Part shown: piece after piece, positions 35,230-45,325 of the stretch
How positions within the stretch are numbered: the stretch's first letter is position 1
How the letters are laid out: every line of letters begins with the position of its first letter
Source of the DNA: Athripsodes cinereus
Lineage: Eukaryota; Arthropoda; Insecta; Trichoptera; Leptoceridae
DNA: 64,000 nt
Direction: 5' to 3'
Assembly (NCBI GenBank): GCA_947579605.1
Contig: OX388324.1
Coordinates: 20,157,746 to 20,221,745 of the forward strand
The notes under the pieces: model-generated
Databases searched by the model: none
Seen by the model: only the letters and a program-made list of their open reading frames with translations
Told to the model about the DNA's origin: nothing
Position numbers and translations under genes: made by a program

Positions 35230-35600
35230 TTAATTTAGTTGCACATGGCGGAGGATCGCTCAAGACGGAGACAGATGGTCTAACGTTGAAGTATTGCGTA
35301 GAGTAAATGCACATGACGAATTTTTCACAATAATCAAGTTATGTAAGACTTCATATTTTGGTCACATAATGAGAGGAAAAAAAAATAGCATCCTACAACT
35401 GGTCATAGAAGGGAAGTTTGAGGGTCATAGAGAGGTTGAAAGAAAGCGGCTTTCCTGGCTTCAGAATATTCGAGAGTGGACTCGAATGAGAGGTGTGGAG
35501 GAGCTGTTTCGTGATGATTTCAGGACAGACAAGATTTCTCCCAGGTGATCGTCAACCTCGGGAGGACCCGACAAGCCACGTAAAGAAGAAAAGGAAGAAA
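35230..35600 (+). pseudogene. RTE-type LINE C-terminal fragment (84-codon open segment)
   Basis: The open stretch at 35294-35548 reads MRRVNAHDEFFTIIK, TSYFGHIMRGKKNSILQL, VIEGKFEGHREVERKRLSWL, QNIREWTRMRGVEELF. It aligns with the end of the RT at 4442-6541 (YFGHIFRGEKYALLQL, GKIEGRRGLGRKRASWLKNL). A frameshift near 35535 breaks the last 'STSGGPDKP' residues (VGGPDM in relatives). An AAG/GAA-rich tail lies at 35582-35602. Confidence 0.85.
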
Positions 35601-36159
35601 GTATTATGCTGATCTCTGTTAAGGGGTGAGATGTAACTGAAATTGTTGGAGTATAAATTATTCCATATTTGTGAGTAAGACTATACTTACATTGCATAGT
35701 ACATAGTTAGTAGGTTTAATTTATTATATTATATCTTTTTAATTTTCGTTTGTGGTAAATTTATGTTCATTCTTTATTATTGCACCATATAAAATAAAGT
35801 TTTATAGCTAGGCTTAAACAAAATAGTTATAATACAGGGTATCCCCACACAACTCATTGTTATCCTTTTTAAAAAAAAGGATATAATTTTTTTATCATGT
35901 GAAAACTTCTTAATATTGGATTTGCAGCATCACATTTCAAATATACATATTTTTCCTTATAATCACATCTGACACTGTGGCACCTAATTATATTTTCCAC
36001 GTAGGGGTCGGAATTGAAATAGCCTAGAGGTTCATTACGAGTAAGCCTCTGTCGTTATTAAACATTCAGTTCCTGTCATTTATTTAACAGCCTACATATT
36101 ATGTTGTTTATGGCAACCTACTAGGTATAGACAATGGACGAAGAGACTTTAAAAAACTT
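35601..36159. other. No gene seen
   Basis: AT-rich spacer without recognisable features. Confidence 0.5.
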
Positions 36160-36205
36160 GTGGGTATTGCGGTGATGGTAATGTTGTAGTAGTAATAGTG
36201 AATAA
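36160..36205 (+). mobile_element. SINE-B 3'-end fragment
   Basis: 'tgtgggtattgcggtgatgg' plus 'taatgttgtagtagtaatag' corresponds to the family 3' end and TAG-type tail. Confidence 0.5.
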
Positions 36206-36264
36206 TCTGATACATTCTTTTAATAATTAGGTAATGTATTATCGTTATAATCGTTCTTGACCTT

Positions 36265-36325
36265 TTTCTAATCGCCTGATGATGAAGTCGAGAGCCTCCG
36301 AATACTAGTAGGCGAAGTTAATAAA
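36265..36325 (+). repeat. Hairpin module-like copy
   Basis: CGCCTGATGATGAAGTCGAG..CCTCCGAATACTAG..AGGCG. The ends CGCCT/AGGCG can pair. It resembles other modules in the CCTGATGATGA start and the 'AAGTTAATAAAA' downstream, but the stem differs. Confidence 0.4.
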
Positions 36326-37193
36326 AATCATTTGGAAGTTAGCTACATACTGTGTTTTTTTTTAATTTATCTTGAAAAATTACCTTTTTGAAATTGTTCT
36401 GGGTCAAGTTGTTACATGTATATATGTCTGGTTGATCGCATACTCGTATAAGTGTACCGTTGTACTAGTACCCATAATACAAGATTTATGTTACATTATA
36501 TATGTGTGTATTTATGTGTTTTTATTGTTTCTGATTCGCATTGCATTGTGTCACACAAAATTGGTTCTCTGTTTACTGTTGATCATTTGGTTTCTTAATT
36601 TTAATGTTCTAGTATTTAATGATATTTGTCACTGTTTAATTTGTAGGTATTTGTATATGTGTATTTTAACATGTAATAGGCTTATGCCGTGAGTTTATGT
36701 GAAATAAAATAAAATTTGTTTGGACTAGCGTGATCTGTATGAATCGTCCATATATATAAAAAGGAGGCTTATTTATGTAAGGTTATATATTTTTTTATTA
36801 TACACCCTGTATAATATAATATTTTAATTTGACGATATCTTTACGATGAATAAACACCTATGACTTTTTTTTAATGAGAACAGTTTGTGACTTTGACCTT
36901 AATCTACATAGTCCAAATTATATTATGTAAAATTAACAAACAACCTCCACAATTTATTATTGTAGGTATTATAAAAAAAAATCTCACATTACTACGTAAA
37001 GGAAGTAATAATTATTTAATATTAATGTGTAGGCGATGATCAAGTTATGAATTTCAAAGTTAAAGCACATAATATTATATTCCCAAAGATTTACTAGTAT
37101 TTTCAATGGAATGATGTATTGAGTGTCCAAGCCAAACAAAAGACTGGAAAACATAAAAAAAACAAACTCGTTATACTTACTATTACAATTTTT
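36326..37193. other. No gene seen; possible LINE 3' UTR
   Basis: 36405-36720 is T/G-rich with AATAAAATAAAA at its end, as in polyadenylated LINE 3' UTRs, and contains a 106-codon hydrophobic chance ORF. No second copy in the window confirms it. Confidence 0.35.
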
Positions 37194-37425
37194 TCCATCA
37201 CGCCATATCCCACAAGTGGTTTAGCCAGCAGACCAGCTGGATGTAATTAACATGCAACCTGATTTCTCCGAGCCTACAAATAATTAATACATTCAGGACG
37301 CGTAGCAAACCAAATCACTAAATTTAGTTTATAAAAAGATTTTTGGTAACATCTGCCATTAACAGGACACTCGGAAACTTACAGAAAAGAGTGAAAGACA
37401 AATATTCTTAGCCAAGTTCGCCAAG
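37194..37425 (-). mobile_element. SINE-B copy (diverged, tail lost)
   Basis: On the minus strand 'aatatttgtctttcactct', 'gtttccgagtgtcctgtta', 'gcagatgtt', 'ttgctacgcgtcctgaatg', 'gctggtctgctggctaaacc' and 'gggatatggcgtgatgg' follow the SINE-B order. Confidence 0.75.
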
Positions 37426-37449
37426 GAACGACTCAAGCTCGTACCTATT

Positions 37450-37600
37450 ACAAGTTTTCGTAATCAGACTGTTCTGTGTATTGCATTTATTCCTCTTCTT
37501 TCGTCCATCTTCAACCATGTCCATGTTTCGCTTGCATACATAAGTGGCGTTACTAGAATGATATTGGGCACCAACATTTTTTAACGAATTTTCAAATGAA
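37450..37600 (-). pseudogene. LINE RT C-terminal relic
   Basis: The minus-strand frame reads VTPLMYASETWTWLKMDERRGINAIHR, the 'LLYGSETWTL...DERR' block after the RT domain of many LINEs. Both sides decay into spacer. Confidence 0.6.
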
Positions 37601-37759
37601 TTGCGAGACTTGTTTATATTTGCATGTTATGACGGCCTGTATATTGCCTTTATTTTTAAACTACTTGTGGCGTGTGTTCTTGGATGATAAGATTTCATTA
37701 AAAAAGATTTACATTTTCGCCCGCACTCATGTGGATATAAATTGTTTTATACTTCAACT

Positions 37760-37763
37760 TTAA
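37760..37763. repeat. TTAA target duplication, left
   Basis: TTAA directly before CCCTCC. It matches TTAA at 38902-38905 and is the obligatory target of piggyBac-type transposases. Confidence 0.85.
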
Positions 37764-38901
37764 CCCTCCAATTCCCATGCCTTACCTTATCATAATATTC
37801 CTATGAAATTTGTGTACGGGGTCTATATGGAGTCCAAAGTAATGGACGATCGACAAAGAATGATAATTTTTTGTAGTTTTTTTATGGGGGAGGTGGCACC
37901 TGAGGGTGACATTGGGCACTGTAGATACCAAATTAAACAAAAACATAAACAAACATATTTTTGTTTGATTTTATTAGCAAAAACAATGTAGAAATCACGA
38001 AATATTTTTAAAATATTTAGTTATAGTAATTATGTATTACACCACATAAATGTATGTAGTGTAGTACATTATTACTAGAAATAAATATTTTAAAAACATA
38101 TTTTTATAAGGCAAAATTACATTTTTAATTGAAGAAAATGATTTTTTCCACATAGATGTGTTTGATATTATATAAATTTTACAGGGATAAGGCTCAAAAT
38201 TGACGAGGTACTCGAAACGAGTAGCCGCTGCCCATATCTTGTAACTAAATCTAAAAGGTTTTTGCTTTATGTGCTGCTTTCTCCCATAATGCCCATAATA
38301 TGGTACCATTGATTCATCTATTGATATGTGGCTTGAAGCAACAGAAACAAAGTTGTTTCAGAATTTTTTGTTCAAGTATTCAAAATACATTTTCAGCTTA
38401 CCAAAAGAACCATTTTTGGGCACAAGGCCTAATAAAATTAACAAAAAACAAGAATTAATACAATGCAAATAAATGGTTCTTAAATTTGTTCAATAATGTA
38501 CCTGCCATGCCCAATGTCACCTGGAGGTGATATTGCAGTTTTAAATAGCTATAAATCGAATATTCAAATGAAATCATGATTAAAAATTTGTGTAAATACT
38601 AAATTGATCATTTATAAATCTGTTTTTGAAAAAATATTTCACGAAAATTACTATTTAGACATTTTTTATTGATGTTTATTTCGGAACGTAACAATAACAT
38701 CATTATTCCCGCCAAGAGCTGACAAAAAATGATAAAATATGCAAGTTTAGTGTTGCCAGTTATAAAAAAATTTACACATTTGGATTGTAATACCATTGTA
38801 CAAAAATATAATACCAAAATAAAAATAATAATAAAATTCCACATATTTTTAATATTTTTTTGGAATCGCAGCACCTGTAAGTGACGTTGGGAATTGGAGG
38901 G
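37764..38901 (-). mobile_element. piggyBac-like transposon remnant (1138 bp)
   Basis: The ends are CCCTCCAATTCCCATGCC (37764) and, read inward from the right, CCCTCCAATTCCCAACGTC. They share 14 identical terminal bases beginning with CCCT and are flanked by TTAA on both sides. Inside, the minus strand encodes part of a piggyBac transposase (first catalytic Asp region). Internal motifs like 'caccTgagggtgacattgggca' recur near both ends (37891, 38507 inverted, 38872), typical subterminal repeats. It is shorter than an autonomous element (about 2-3 kb) and its transposase is broken, so it is an internally deleted copy. Confidence 0.9.
38047..38420 (-). pseudogene. piggyBac transposase fragment (DDE_Tnp_1_7-like)
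   Basis: The minus-strand translation runs LVPKNGSFGKLKMYFEYLNK, KF, a stop, NNFVSVASSHISIDESMVPY, YGHYGRKQHIKQKPFRFSYK and IWAAATRFEYLVNFEPY. 'SIDESMVPYYG' with its Asp is the first catalytic motif of the piggyBac transposase family, followed by the usual 'KPxRFGYKxW' and 'FEPY' blocks. At least one stop interrupts it. After about 38170 the similarity fades, so the other two catalytic Asp residues are absent. The open segment 38037-38309 starts at the Met of DESM, which is internal. Confidence 0.88.
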
Positions 38902-38905
38902 TTAA
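38902..38905. repeat. TTAA target duplication, right
   Basis: TTAA directly after GGAGGG at the right end of the piggyBac-like element. Confidence 0.85.
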
Positions 38906-39471
38906 ATAAAAAAAAAACATTTAAAAATCCAAAAGAGTATCCTAAACATTCGTAGGTACTTTTGCATAAGTCTAAAGCATTTCATGAAAACTTTTCCGTT
39001 CTTATTGACGTACCCTACTTTTAAACTTTCTGAAAAAGGACATTCTTAAAACTGGCAGAAAGATAATAAATCAAGTGAAAACAAACAATAATAATATTTT
39101 TAATGCAGCGAATGAAAAAAATAATTCCAAGGAAACTAGAGAGAGAATATTTCAACACCTACTTTCTTAGTAATTTATAGCTTTATAATATGTGAAGCAA
39201 AAAAAGGTGTGCATGTTTCAAATATTTTATTTTTTCTTTAGACCACTAGACAAAGTATCTACTGCATACTTAAAGTGCCTAGCACATTTCAGCCCATCTC
39301 ATCAATTCTCAATATAAATCGGTTGTTACCCCTTAACATACAAGTTCTTGAAATTGGATCTCTGAAAGTTAAAAATGTTTAATGTCAGAGGAGCAACTAA
39401 AGAATGTCAATTAATACATAAAAAGTTAAAATTAACAAGATATAAATATTTAAAGTGGTCGACATGTTGAA
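38906..39471. other. No gene seen
   Basis: AT-rich spacer. Nothing recognisable. Confidence 0.5.
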
Positions 39472-39648
39472 AAGTCCCTCTCTTTACCTCTTTCACAATA
39501 CACCGTTCCTATGACAACGATATCAGAGCGCAAGGAATGTCGTGGAAAGAGGTGACGCAATTGGCACAGAGACGCTCTGAATGGAGGAGGCTGGTTTCTG
39601 CCCTGTGCTCCCGAGAGGAGCGTTGAGGGCGATGATGATGATGATGTT
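39472..39648 (+). pseudogene. LINE C-terminal tail, family G
   Basis: Near-identical by eye to 60125-60290: it encodes SFTIHRSYDND, IRAQGMSWKEVTQLAQRRSE and WRRLVSALCSREER, then a stop and a (GAT)n tail (39628-39645). It is severely 5'-truncated, retaining only the last ~45 codons. Confidence 0.85.
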
Positions 39649-40040
39649 GAAAAGTAAAAAGGTAATATTGAATAAGCAATAAGCAATAGAACTTACAGTA
39701 TTCAGAAATTGAAAATTTAATAAAAAACCTATAGACAAACAACAAACCACAACTTTTGCCCAATGTCAATTTATACAATTATTTAATTTATAATGAAACA
39801 AATGTGTCGTTGAGTTTCGAAATCTGCTATAACACATTTTTGTGAGTCAGAGAAATTCGGTGAGAACTACATATTATACAAGTATTTAACTTACTTTGCT
39901 GAAGCCAAACAAGTTTTTTAAAGATAATATTGTTACAACAATTCAATTATAAAATAAATTTTGCTACCGAATAAAAATAAACTGTTCATCTTGTATCTAT
40001 ACATAAAATTCATTCCTATTGGTCAGTTGAGTTATAGAAG
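39649..40040. other. No gene seen
   Basis: AT-rich spacer. No recognisable features. Confidence 0.5.
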
Positions 40041-40298
40041 ATATCGATGGCTTAGAGAGCACAGATGTTGTAAATGCAGTTTTTACTGAAAATGAGTTAT
40101 TATACGGATGCGAATCTATATCATCTGAAGTATGTTCCATAGGAATATTATTGCGTAACTCTGTGTCATTAACGAGATGTTTAAGGAAAATTATGTGTGG
40201 TAAGTACTAAATTGTATGGCATCTCAAGCTTTCAACATTGATTATCTCAAAACTATGAAAACTGCACTTACAACATCTGTACTCTAAGCCATCGATAT
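40041..40298. mobile_element. 258-bp inverted-repeat element (MITE-like)
   Basis: The ends ATATCGATGGCTTAGAG at 40041 and its reverse complement ending at 40298 continue as 44-nt arms (40041-40084 and 40255-40298) with a few mismatches ('acagatgttgtaaatgcag' against 'acagatgttgtaagtgcag'). The interior of about 170 bases is unique in the window and non-coding. No clear target duplication is visible, so the superfamily is open. Confidence 0.65.
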
Positions 40299-41020
40299 TA
40301 AAAGACACATAAAAGGATTAAACGGGATCCTTTTCTCATTATCATTTTATTTAAACTTTTTTAAACAAATGGTGAGTGTTTTGAAATAAACAATTTTCTA
40401 CGGTTTTACATAGAATATTTAATTACGAATCCAACGACATATAACTCAATTTTCGTGAAAATTTATTATAGCTGATTTCGAAACTCGGCGATACAAATAT
40501 GTATAAAGAAGTTTTGATTTTAAAAAGGAATAAATAAAAGTTGCCAAATGAATATTGATCGCCTGATTTACACAAAACGAATAATATTGACACCACACCG
40601 TATTTTAAGTTAGTTGGCATTGACAAAGTAGATATGTACGTATATTAAACCACCATACTCTGAATACGTGTGTAGTACACAGTGGAATTAATAATAGAAT
40701 CAGAAAAAGGAGATGTAGAGTAGGAGAGGTTTGAATAGCAGAGGACCAGATACAAACACTGATTGTTCCCCAGAGGATGACCTTTTTTAAACGTCGAGGA
40801 GTTTATAAACTTGAATTGTTTTGGTTAGAGGTGTCACAATCTAATTGACGTTTGATTTGAGAGATACGCAATTGTACAAAAAGTTTACATCGAATATAAA
40901 ACTAATAAGATATTATTTTTATATTATTTTTATTTGAACGCTTTAATTTAATTCACATTGTGAGATTGACAAAAGAGAAAGTATTTAAATATTGAGCTAT
41001 TTTATTAGATACTTTTTATT
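40299..41020. other. No gene seen
   Basis: AT-rich spacer. No domain or family repeat. Confidence 0.5.
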
Positions 41021-41157
41021 GTATGACATCGCATTTTAGCGATAAACTCGCCCTCTGTATATTGAACTGTATAACTGATATTTACCCGTATATGACACTG
41101 TTTTATTTTGTAATATTGTAACCAATGTACAGTGAAGAATAAAATAAATAAACACAT
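41021..41157 (+). mobile_element. LINE 3' UTR with AATAAA tail, family D
   Basis: 'gacatcgcattttagcgata', 'aactcgccctctgta', 'gtaaccaatgtacagtgaag' and 'aataaaataaataaa' match 60985-61115 closely. Coding sequence is absent, as in a severely 5'-truncated LINE copy. Confidence 0.75.
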
Positions 41158-41204
41158 CATTTCTTAAATGTATATTTTATATCATCTTAACATTCAATTT
41201 CATC

Positions 41205-41440
41205 ATCATCATCATCATCGCCCTCAACGCTCCTCTCGGGAGCACAGGGCAGAAACCAGCCTCCTCCATTCAGAGCGTCTCTGTGCCGATTGCGTCACCT
41301 CTTTCCACGACATTCCTTGCGCTCTGATATCGTTGTCATAGGAACGGTGTATTGTGAAAGAGGGACGCCCGGGCTGACGGAACCCCTGCGGACGGAAGAA
41401 CAGTGCTCTTTTTGGCCAACTATCATTGGGCATTCAATTT
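41205..41440 (-). pseudogene. LINE C-terminal tail, family G
   Basis: The minus-strand ORF (41224-41433) encodes MPNDSWPKRALFFRPQGFRQ, PGRPSFTIHRSYDNDIRAQG and MSWKEVTQSAQRRSEWRRLV, then ends in a (GAT)n tail on the minus strand (41203-41221). It is nearly identical to the end of 59561-60265. Confidence 0.88.
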
Positions 41441-42637
41441 AACATTCAATTTAAATAATATATAAGTGAATGGTTAAATGTATATCCATTAATATGTACA
41501 TAGGTAAGTATTATAATTATTTGTTCATCATGTGCTTTGATAATTTGCGGGAACTTGATTGGTATATCTATCGAAAGAATTTGTAATATTAATATTTATC
41601 AAGTTGAGCTGTTGGTACCCTTTTAATCTGTAAATAAATAAATATTAAATACAACATACAATCTTTACATATTTTTACTTTCAGCGTTCCTCTTAAGAAT
41701 AACGTGTCAATAAAATCATCGTATTTTTAAAAATTTCTTCGATTGAAATGCTAAAAACGTTTACTTACTCTACAGAATCTTGAACTCGGTCGGATTTTTT
41801 AAAGTCTACATATTATTAGCCTACGATTGTTTTTATGACAAAAAAAAGACGAAAAAGAAATGAAGAAAAATTGAGGAATATGTAGTTAAGCCCGATACAT
41901 TTTTGGCACACTATCATCAAGCAATCTTAAAACCTACATCTAATCATTCCACACAAACAGGCTAGCTAGCTCTTCATAAAAAAGAGGGTACTTGTTTCTC
42001 AATTACAGAGTTATTTGCCATCGAAGTTTAAACGAGGAATCTATTTATTGAAATTCAAGACATTAACAGCAAGTTACAGGTAAGAGTATATCTCAAAACA
42101 TAAAGCTTGAAAAAAATTTTTTTCTGGTTTTAAAATTAAATAGGTAAATAGTTTTTCCCATCACTAATCCCAAGAATCGTTAGGGAGTCATCTTTTCAAA
42201 CTCCGAGATATCTCTTAACTATTTCCACCATCAAATGGAGAGACATTTTGGGGTAGAAATAGGATGGTGTTGGGGTTGTCCGGTGGGAGGGAGGGGAGGT
42301 TAGAATTGAGAAGAAGGACTCGCCACCATCGTTGATTGATTATATTTCGTTATTCCTTTGAGAATAAAGTATGTACACTGCTGAAAATATAATTGATTAA
42401 ATGTGAATTAAGTATCTAGTATTTATATTTGACTAGTTAAGTCATTAAATGAAAACGGATATAATTAAATAAATCGTTTGAATGATATGAATTTATTGTA
42501 TATTTGGGAAAATGCTGAAGATGTTTTTATATAAGACTGTCCACAGTGACTCACAAATTTATTAAAGCATGGTTGACCATATTTGATAAGAGCTTATCTC
42601 TCTGAAGGTTTTATTTTTATTGTTTCTCTATCTATTA
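41441..42637. other. No gene seen
   Basis: AT-rich spacer with short ORFs only. A GGGTGTTGG/GGGAGGGAGGGG-like G-rich patch sits at 42260-42300. Confidence 0.45.
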
Positions 42638-42700
42638 TTTACCTGACGATGGAAGCAAAAGCTTTCAAAAACCGGCTTGCAAGTTAATGAGGTCACCAGC
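42638..42700 (+). repeat. Hairpin module copy (single)
   Basis: CCTGACGATGGAAGCAAAAG followed by CTTTCAAAAACCGGCTTGCA: the same layout as the other modules (CCTGA[TC]GATG, a short stem-loop, then AAAA-CCGGC). It directly precedes the LINE-H 3' UTR. Confidence 0.6.
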
Positions 42701-42985
42701 GGAATTATTATATATTTTATTTATCTTATTTGCACATACTAAATAACTTAATGTATGACATGCTATTTTTTTATGTATTTTGAATTATTTTAACTCTTAT
42801 TCAAGTTTACATGAAAGAATTGTATTCTAAGTCATATTTGAAAAATTGTATTTTGATATTTGTATTTTTTTCTAGTATTGCCCCAGAACAGATTTAAATC
42901 TAGTGGGACAATATATATTCCATTATATTGTTTTTTATGTTAATTTTGTATGCTCTTTTTGGAATTATAAAAAAAACATGTATTT
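42701..42985 (+). mobile_element. LINE 3' UTR, family H
   Basis: Collinear with the reverse complement of 61370-61625: shared 'atttgcacatactaaat', 'tatgacatgctattt', 'tcatatttgaaaaattgtat' and 'ccccagaacagattt', diverging only by scattered bases. The coding part is missing here. In the other copy it follows a LINE C-terminal ORF. Confidence 0.8.
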
Positions 42986-43204
42986 CTTACATTACATTAA
43001 CGAACTTCCATCAAGAAACGTCGATAGGCAAATCAAAGTTAAGTTTAAGTTCAATTTAACTGAGGAAATAACTTTATACGTTCATTGTTGAAAAAATACC
43101 ACCCAGAACGTATTAATGCCTTGACTTGCATTTATTTTGTCTGCTGGTTACCCTATTTGTAAAATATGTACCGATTTTTTAGTGCATTAGGCATTTTGCC
43201 CAAA
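42986..43204. other. No gene seen; weak SINE-B trace
   Basis: 43135-43175 ('tttgtctgctggttacccta', 'tttgtaaaatatg') faintly recalls the SINE-B 3' region. Confidence 0.35.
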
Positions 43205-43590
43205 TAGGATCATCATCATCATCATCATTGCCCGCAACGCTCCTCTCGGGAGCACAGGGCAGAAACCAGCCTCCTCCTCAGAGCGTCTCTGTGCCAATTG
43301 CGTCACCTCTTTCCACGACATTCCTTGCACTCTGATATCGTTGTCATAGAAACGGTGTATTGTGAAAGAGGGAATCCCGGGCCGACGGAACCCCTGCGGA
43401 CGGAAGAACAATGCCCTTTTTGGCCAACTATCATTAGGCATTCTCAAAACATGTCCCAGCCATGACCATCGTCTCTCCTGTATTACGGAGATTACAGGTC
43501 TCTGCTGGGTGCGCCGGCGCACAGCATATAGGATAAATGCTTTATAATTTCTCAGCCAATTGGTCAGAGATTTCCCCAACCAAACTTACC
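43205..43590 (-). pseudogene. LINE C-terminal tail, family G (longer copy)
   Basis: The minus-strand ORF 43187-43579 encodes YKAFILYAVRRRTQQRPVIS, VIQERRWSWLGHVLRMPNDS, WPKRALFFRPQGFRRPG and EVTQLAQRRSE, followed by a small deletion (frame disturbed at 'SEEEAGFCPV') and the (GAT)n tail (43210-43228 on this strand). It covers the last ~115 codons of the family and is diverged from 59561-60265 by a few substitutions. Confidence 0.85.
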
Positions 43591-44558
43591 TACATGTGTT
43601 TGACAAAACACTCACAAACTTACCGAAAAGAGCCATATTTTTTTTACTTGGTTCTCTACAGCTTTGATTACATAAAATAAACAACTGTTTTGTCCTCCTC
43701 ATACAGCACAACTTATCACTGAAAGTTATTGAAAGTGTTAATGTCTTATATGTGATCACTTTCAATGTTTCTTAGTATTTCAATAACGACTGATTCACGT
43801 ACACAATATATTTCTTCAACTATGTTGCACGTGTTAGAAAACTTTGAAAATCATAGATACTATACGAAAATAACGGTACGATAAATAAAATTGAGTTTAT
43901 TAATTAATTATTTATTTAATTCCTTATTTATTATTGCAGAATTTCGATAAATTAAATTGGTTTTATCTGCGGTTGTCATTATCAATACTATATATATATA
44001 TATATATATTTTCTTAATCTCTTGACTAACAAAGCTTTGCCCATCAAATCACTTCGATCAATTTCGTTTTTGCTATAATTAAAAGTTTAATGATTTGTAA
44101 ATTAAGTTGTATAGAACTGCTACAACTTCCGCTTGGTAGACTTGCGTTAAAAAAAATACCTGCCCCATTGAAACATGATATGAGCATCAATTCACGATTC
44201 TTTCAAAAACATACTACATATTTACAAACTTAATATCATAATCAAAATATTCTGTTGCAAAAATGGAAAGTATTTAAAGATCAACTTATGGAGTATTTTA
44301 TTTATAATTTCATCTTTTCACAAGCACATTTTTATCATTATAACAAGTAAACAAACAAAAAAACATTAAGTATTTATAGATTAGTCACACTAGACACACT
44401 ACAGGCATGTCGTGATAGTATTGAAATACTATTTATAGATAAAGTTGATATTTTTAACCATCGGTACTTGGTGGAAATTCATGTTGGATTAATTACCTAT
44501 AAACAAAACACTTATTTATAGTATACCCACAGTGATTTTTTATTAGACTCGAAATATA
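43591..44558. other. No gene seen
   Basis: AT-rich spacer with a (TA)n run at 43988-44009. No coding evidence. Confidence 0.5.
43988..44009. repeat. (TA)n microsatellite
   Basis: About eleven TA units. Confidence 0.9.
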
Positions 44559-44600
44559 CCGGCTTTCAAGAGCTTCCGATCTCATCATCAGGCTAGCGAA
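44559..44600 (-). repeat. Hairpin module copy (single)
   Basis: The minus strand reads GCCTGATGATGAGATCGGAA then GCTCTTGAAAGCCGG. This is among the closest matches to the arms at 58309-58410 but without an inverted partner. Confidence 0.7.
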
Positions 44601-44779
44601 AAGAAAATTTATAGATAAAAAAATCTGCTAATATGGAAAATTTATTGTTTCAGCTAAGTACCACGTATTTTCAAAAAATGACTCTCACATTATGTTAAAC
44701 TATTTTTTTCTCACATTGTGTATGTACAATCAAATGCTATCGATTTTTTCCCTTGTATTAGAACCTCAGTATTTTTTTA

Positions 44780-44906
44780 AAGATATATCTGGGTTTAGTT
44801 ATAAACCCAAATACAACCTTGTTACACCTTTGACAGTAAGCTAAAAACTTGTGTCGTGAAAAGGAAGTTTGCCGGCACCTGGGATCGAAACGCGGACTCC
44901 TTGTTA
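44780..44906 (-). mobile_element. SINE-A copy, head truncated
   Basis: The minus strand contains 'gagtccgcgtttcgatccca' (B-box region), 'gtgccggcaaacttcc', 'agcttactgtcaaaggtgta' and 'gttgtatttgggttt'. The A-box part is missing. Confidence 0.8.
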
Positions 44907-45325
44907 TATATTAGGTATATTTTGCAATTTTTTTTTCATATGGCGTAAAAAATCCAAAATGAATAGAGCTTAAGTCATTAATATTTTATCGATAAAGCTC
45001 ACCAGATATTCTTTGTTGGTAGGACAATAGGTTTAATTTAATTCTTAGAACTCAGAACATAATAAGATTCATTAAATATGTATTGAAAACATTAAGACGC
45101 TATTTACACGGTATTACAGTTTTATTGAAATCGCGAATTAATTAATTGCAGACAAATCATAGATCCAATTTTATTTTCAGAAGAAGACACCTATTACTGT
45201 TTTGTTTGGACTATCAGTATTTTATTTATTAAATTTATTCAAAAGAAAACTTACCTGTATTATGTCTAGAACAAAAACATGGATATTTAACAAACATAAA
45301 CGAGTTATGTATTAGTGTTAGAAAT
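44907..45325. other. No gene seen
   Basis: AT-rich spacer up to the start of the large repeat. Confidence 0.5.

Noticed and set aside
36372..36692. 106-codon hydrophobic ORF resembling a membrane protein
   Set aside because: Its T-rich codons give Leu/Phe/Ile/Tyr by default. It lies in what looks like a LINE 3' UTR.
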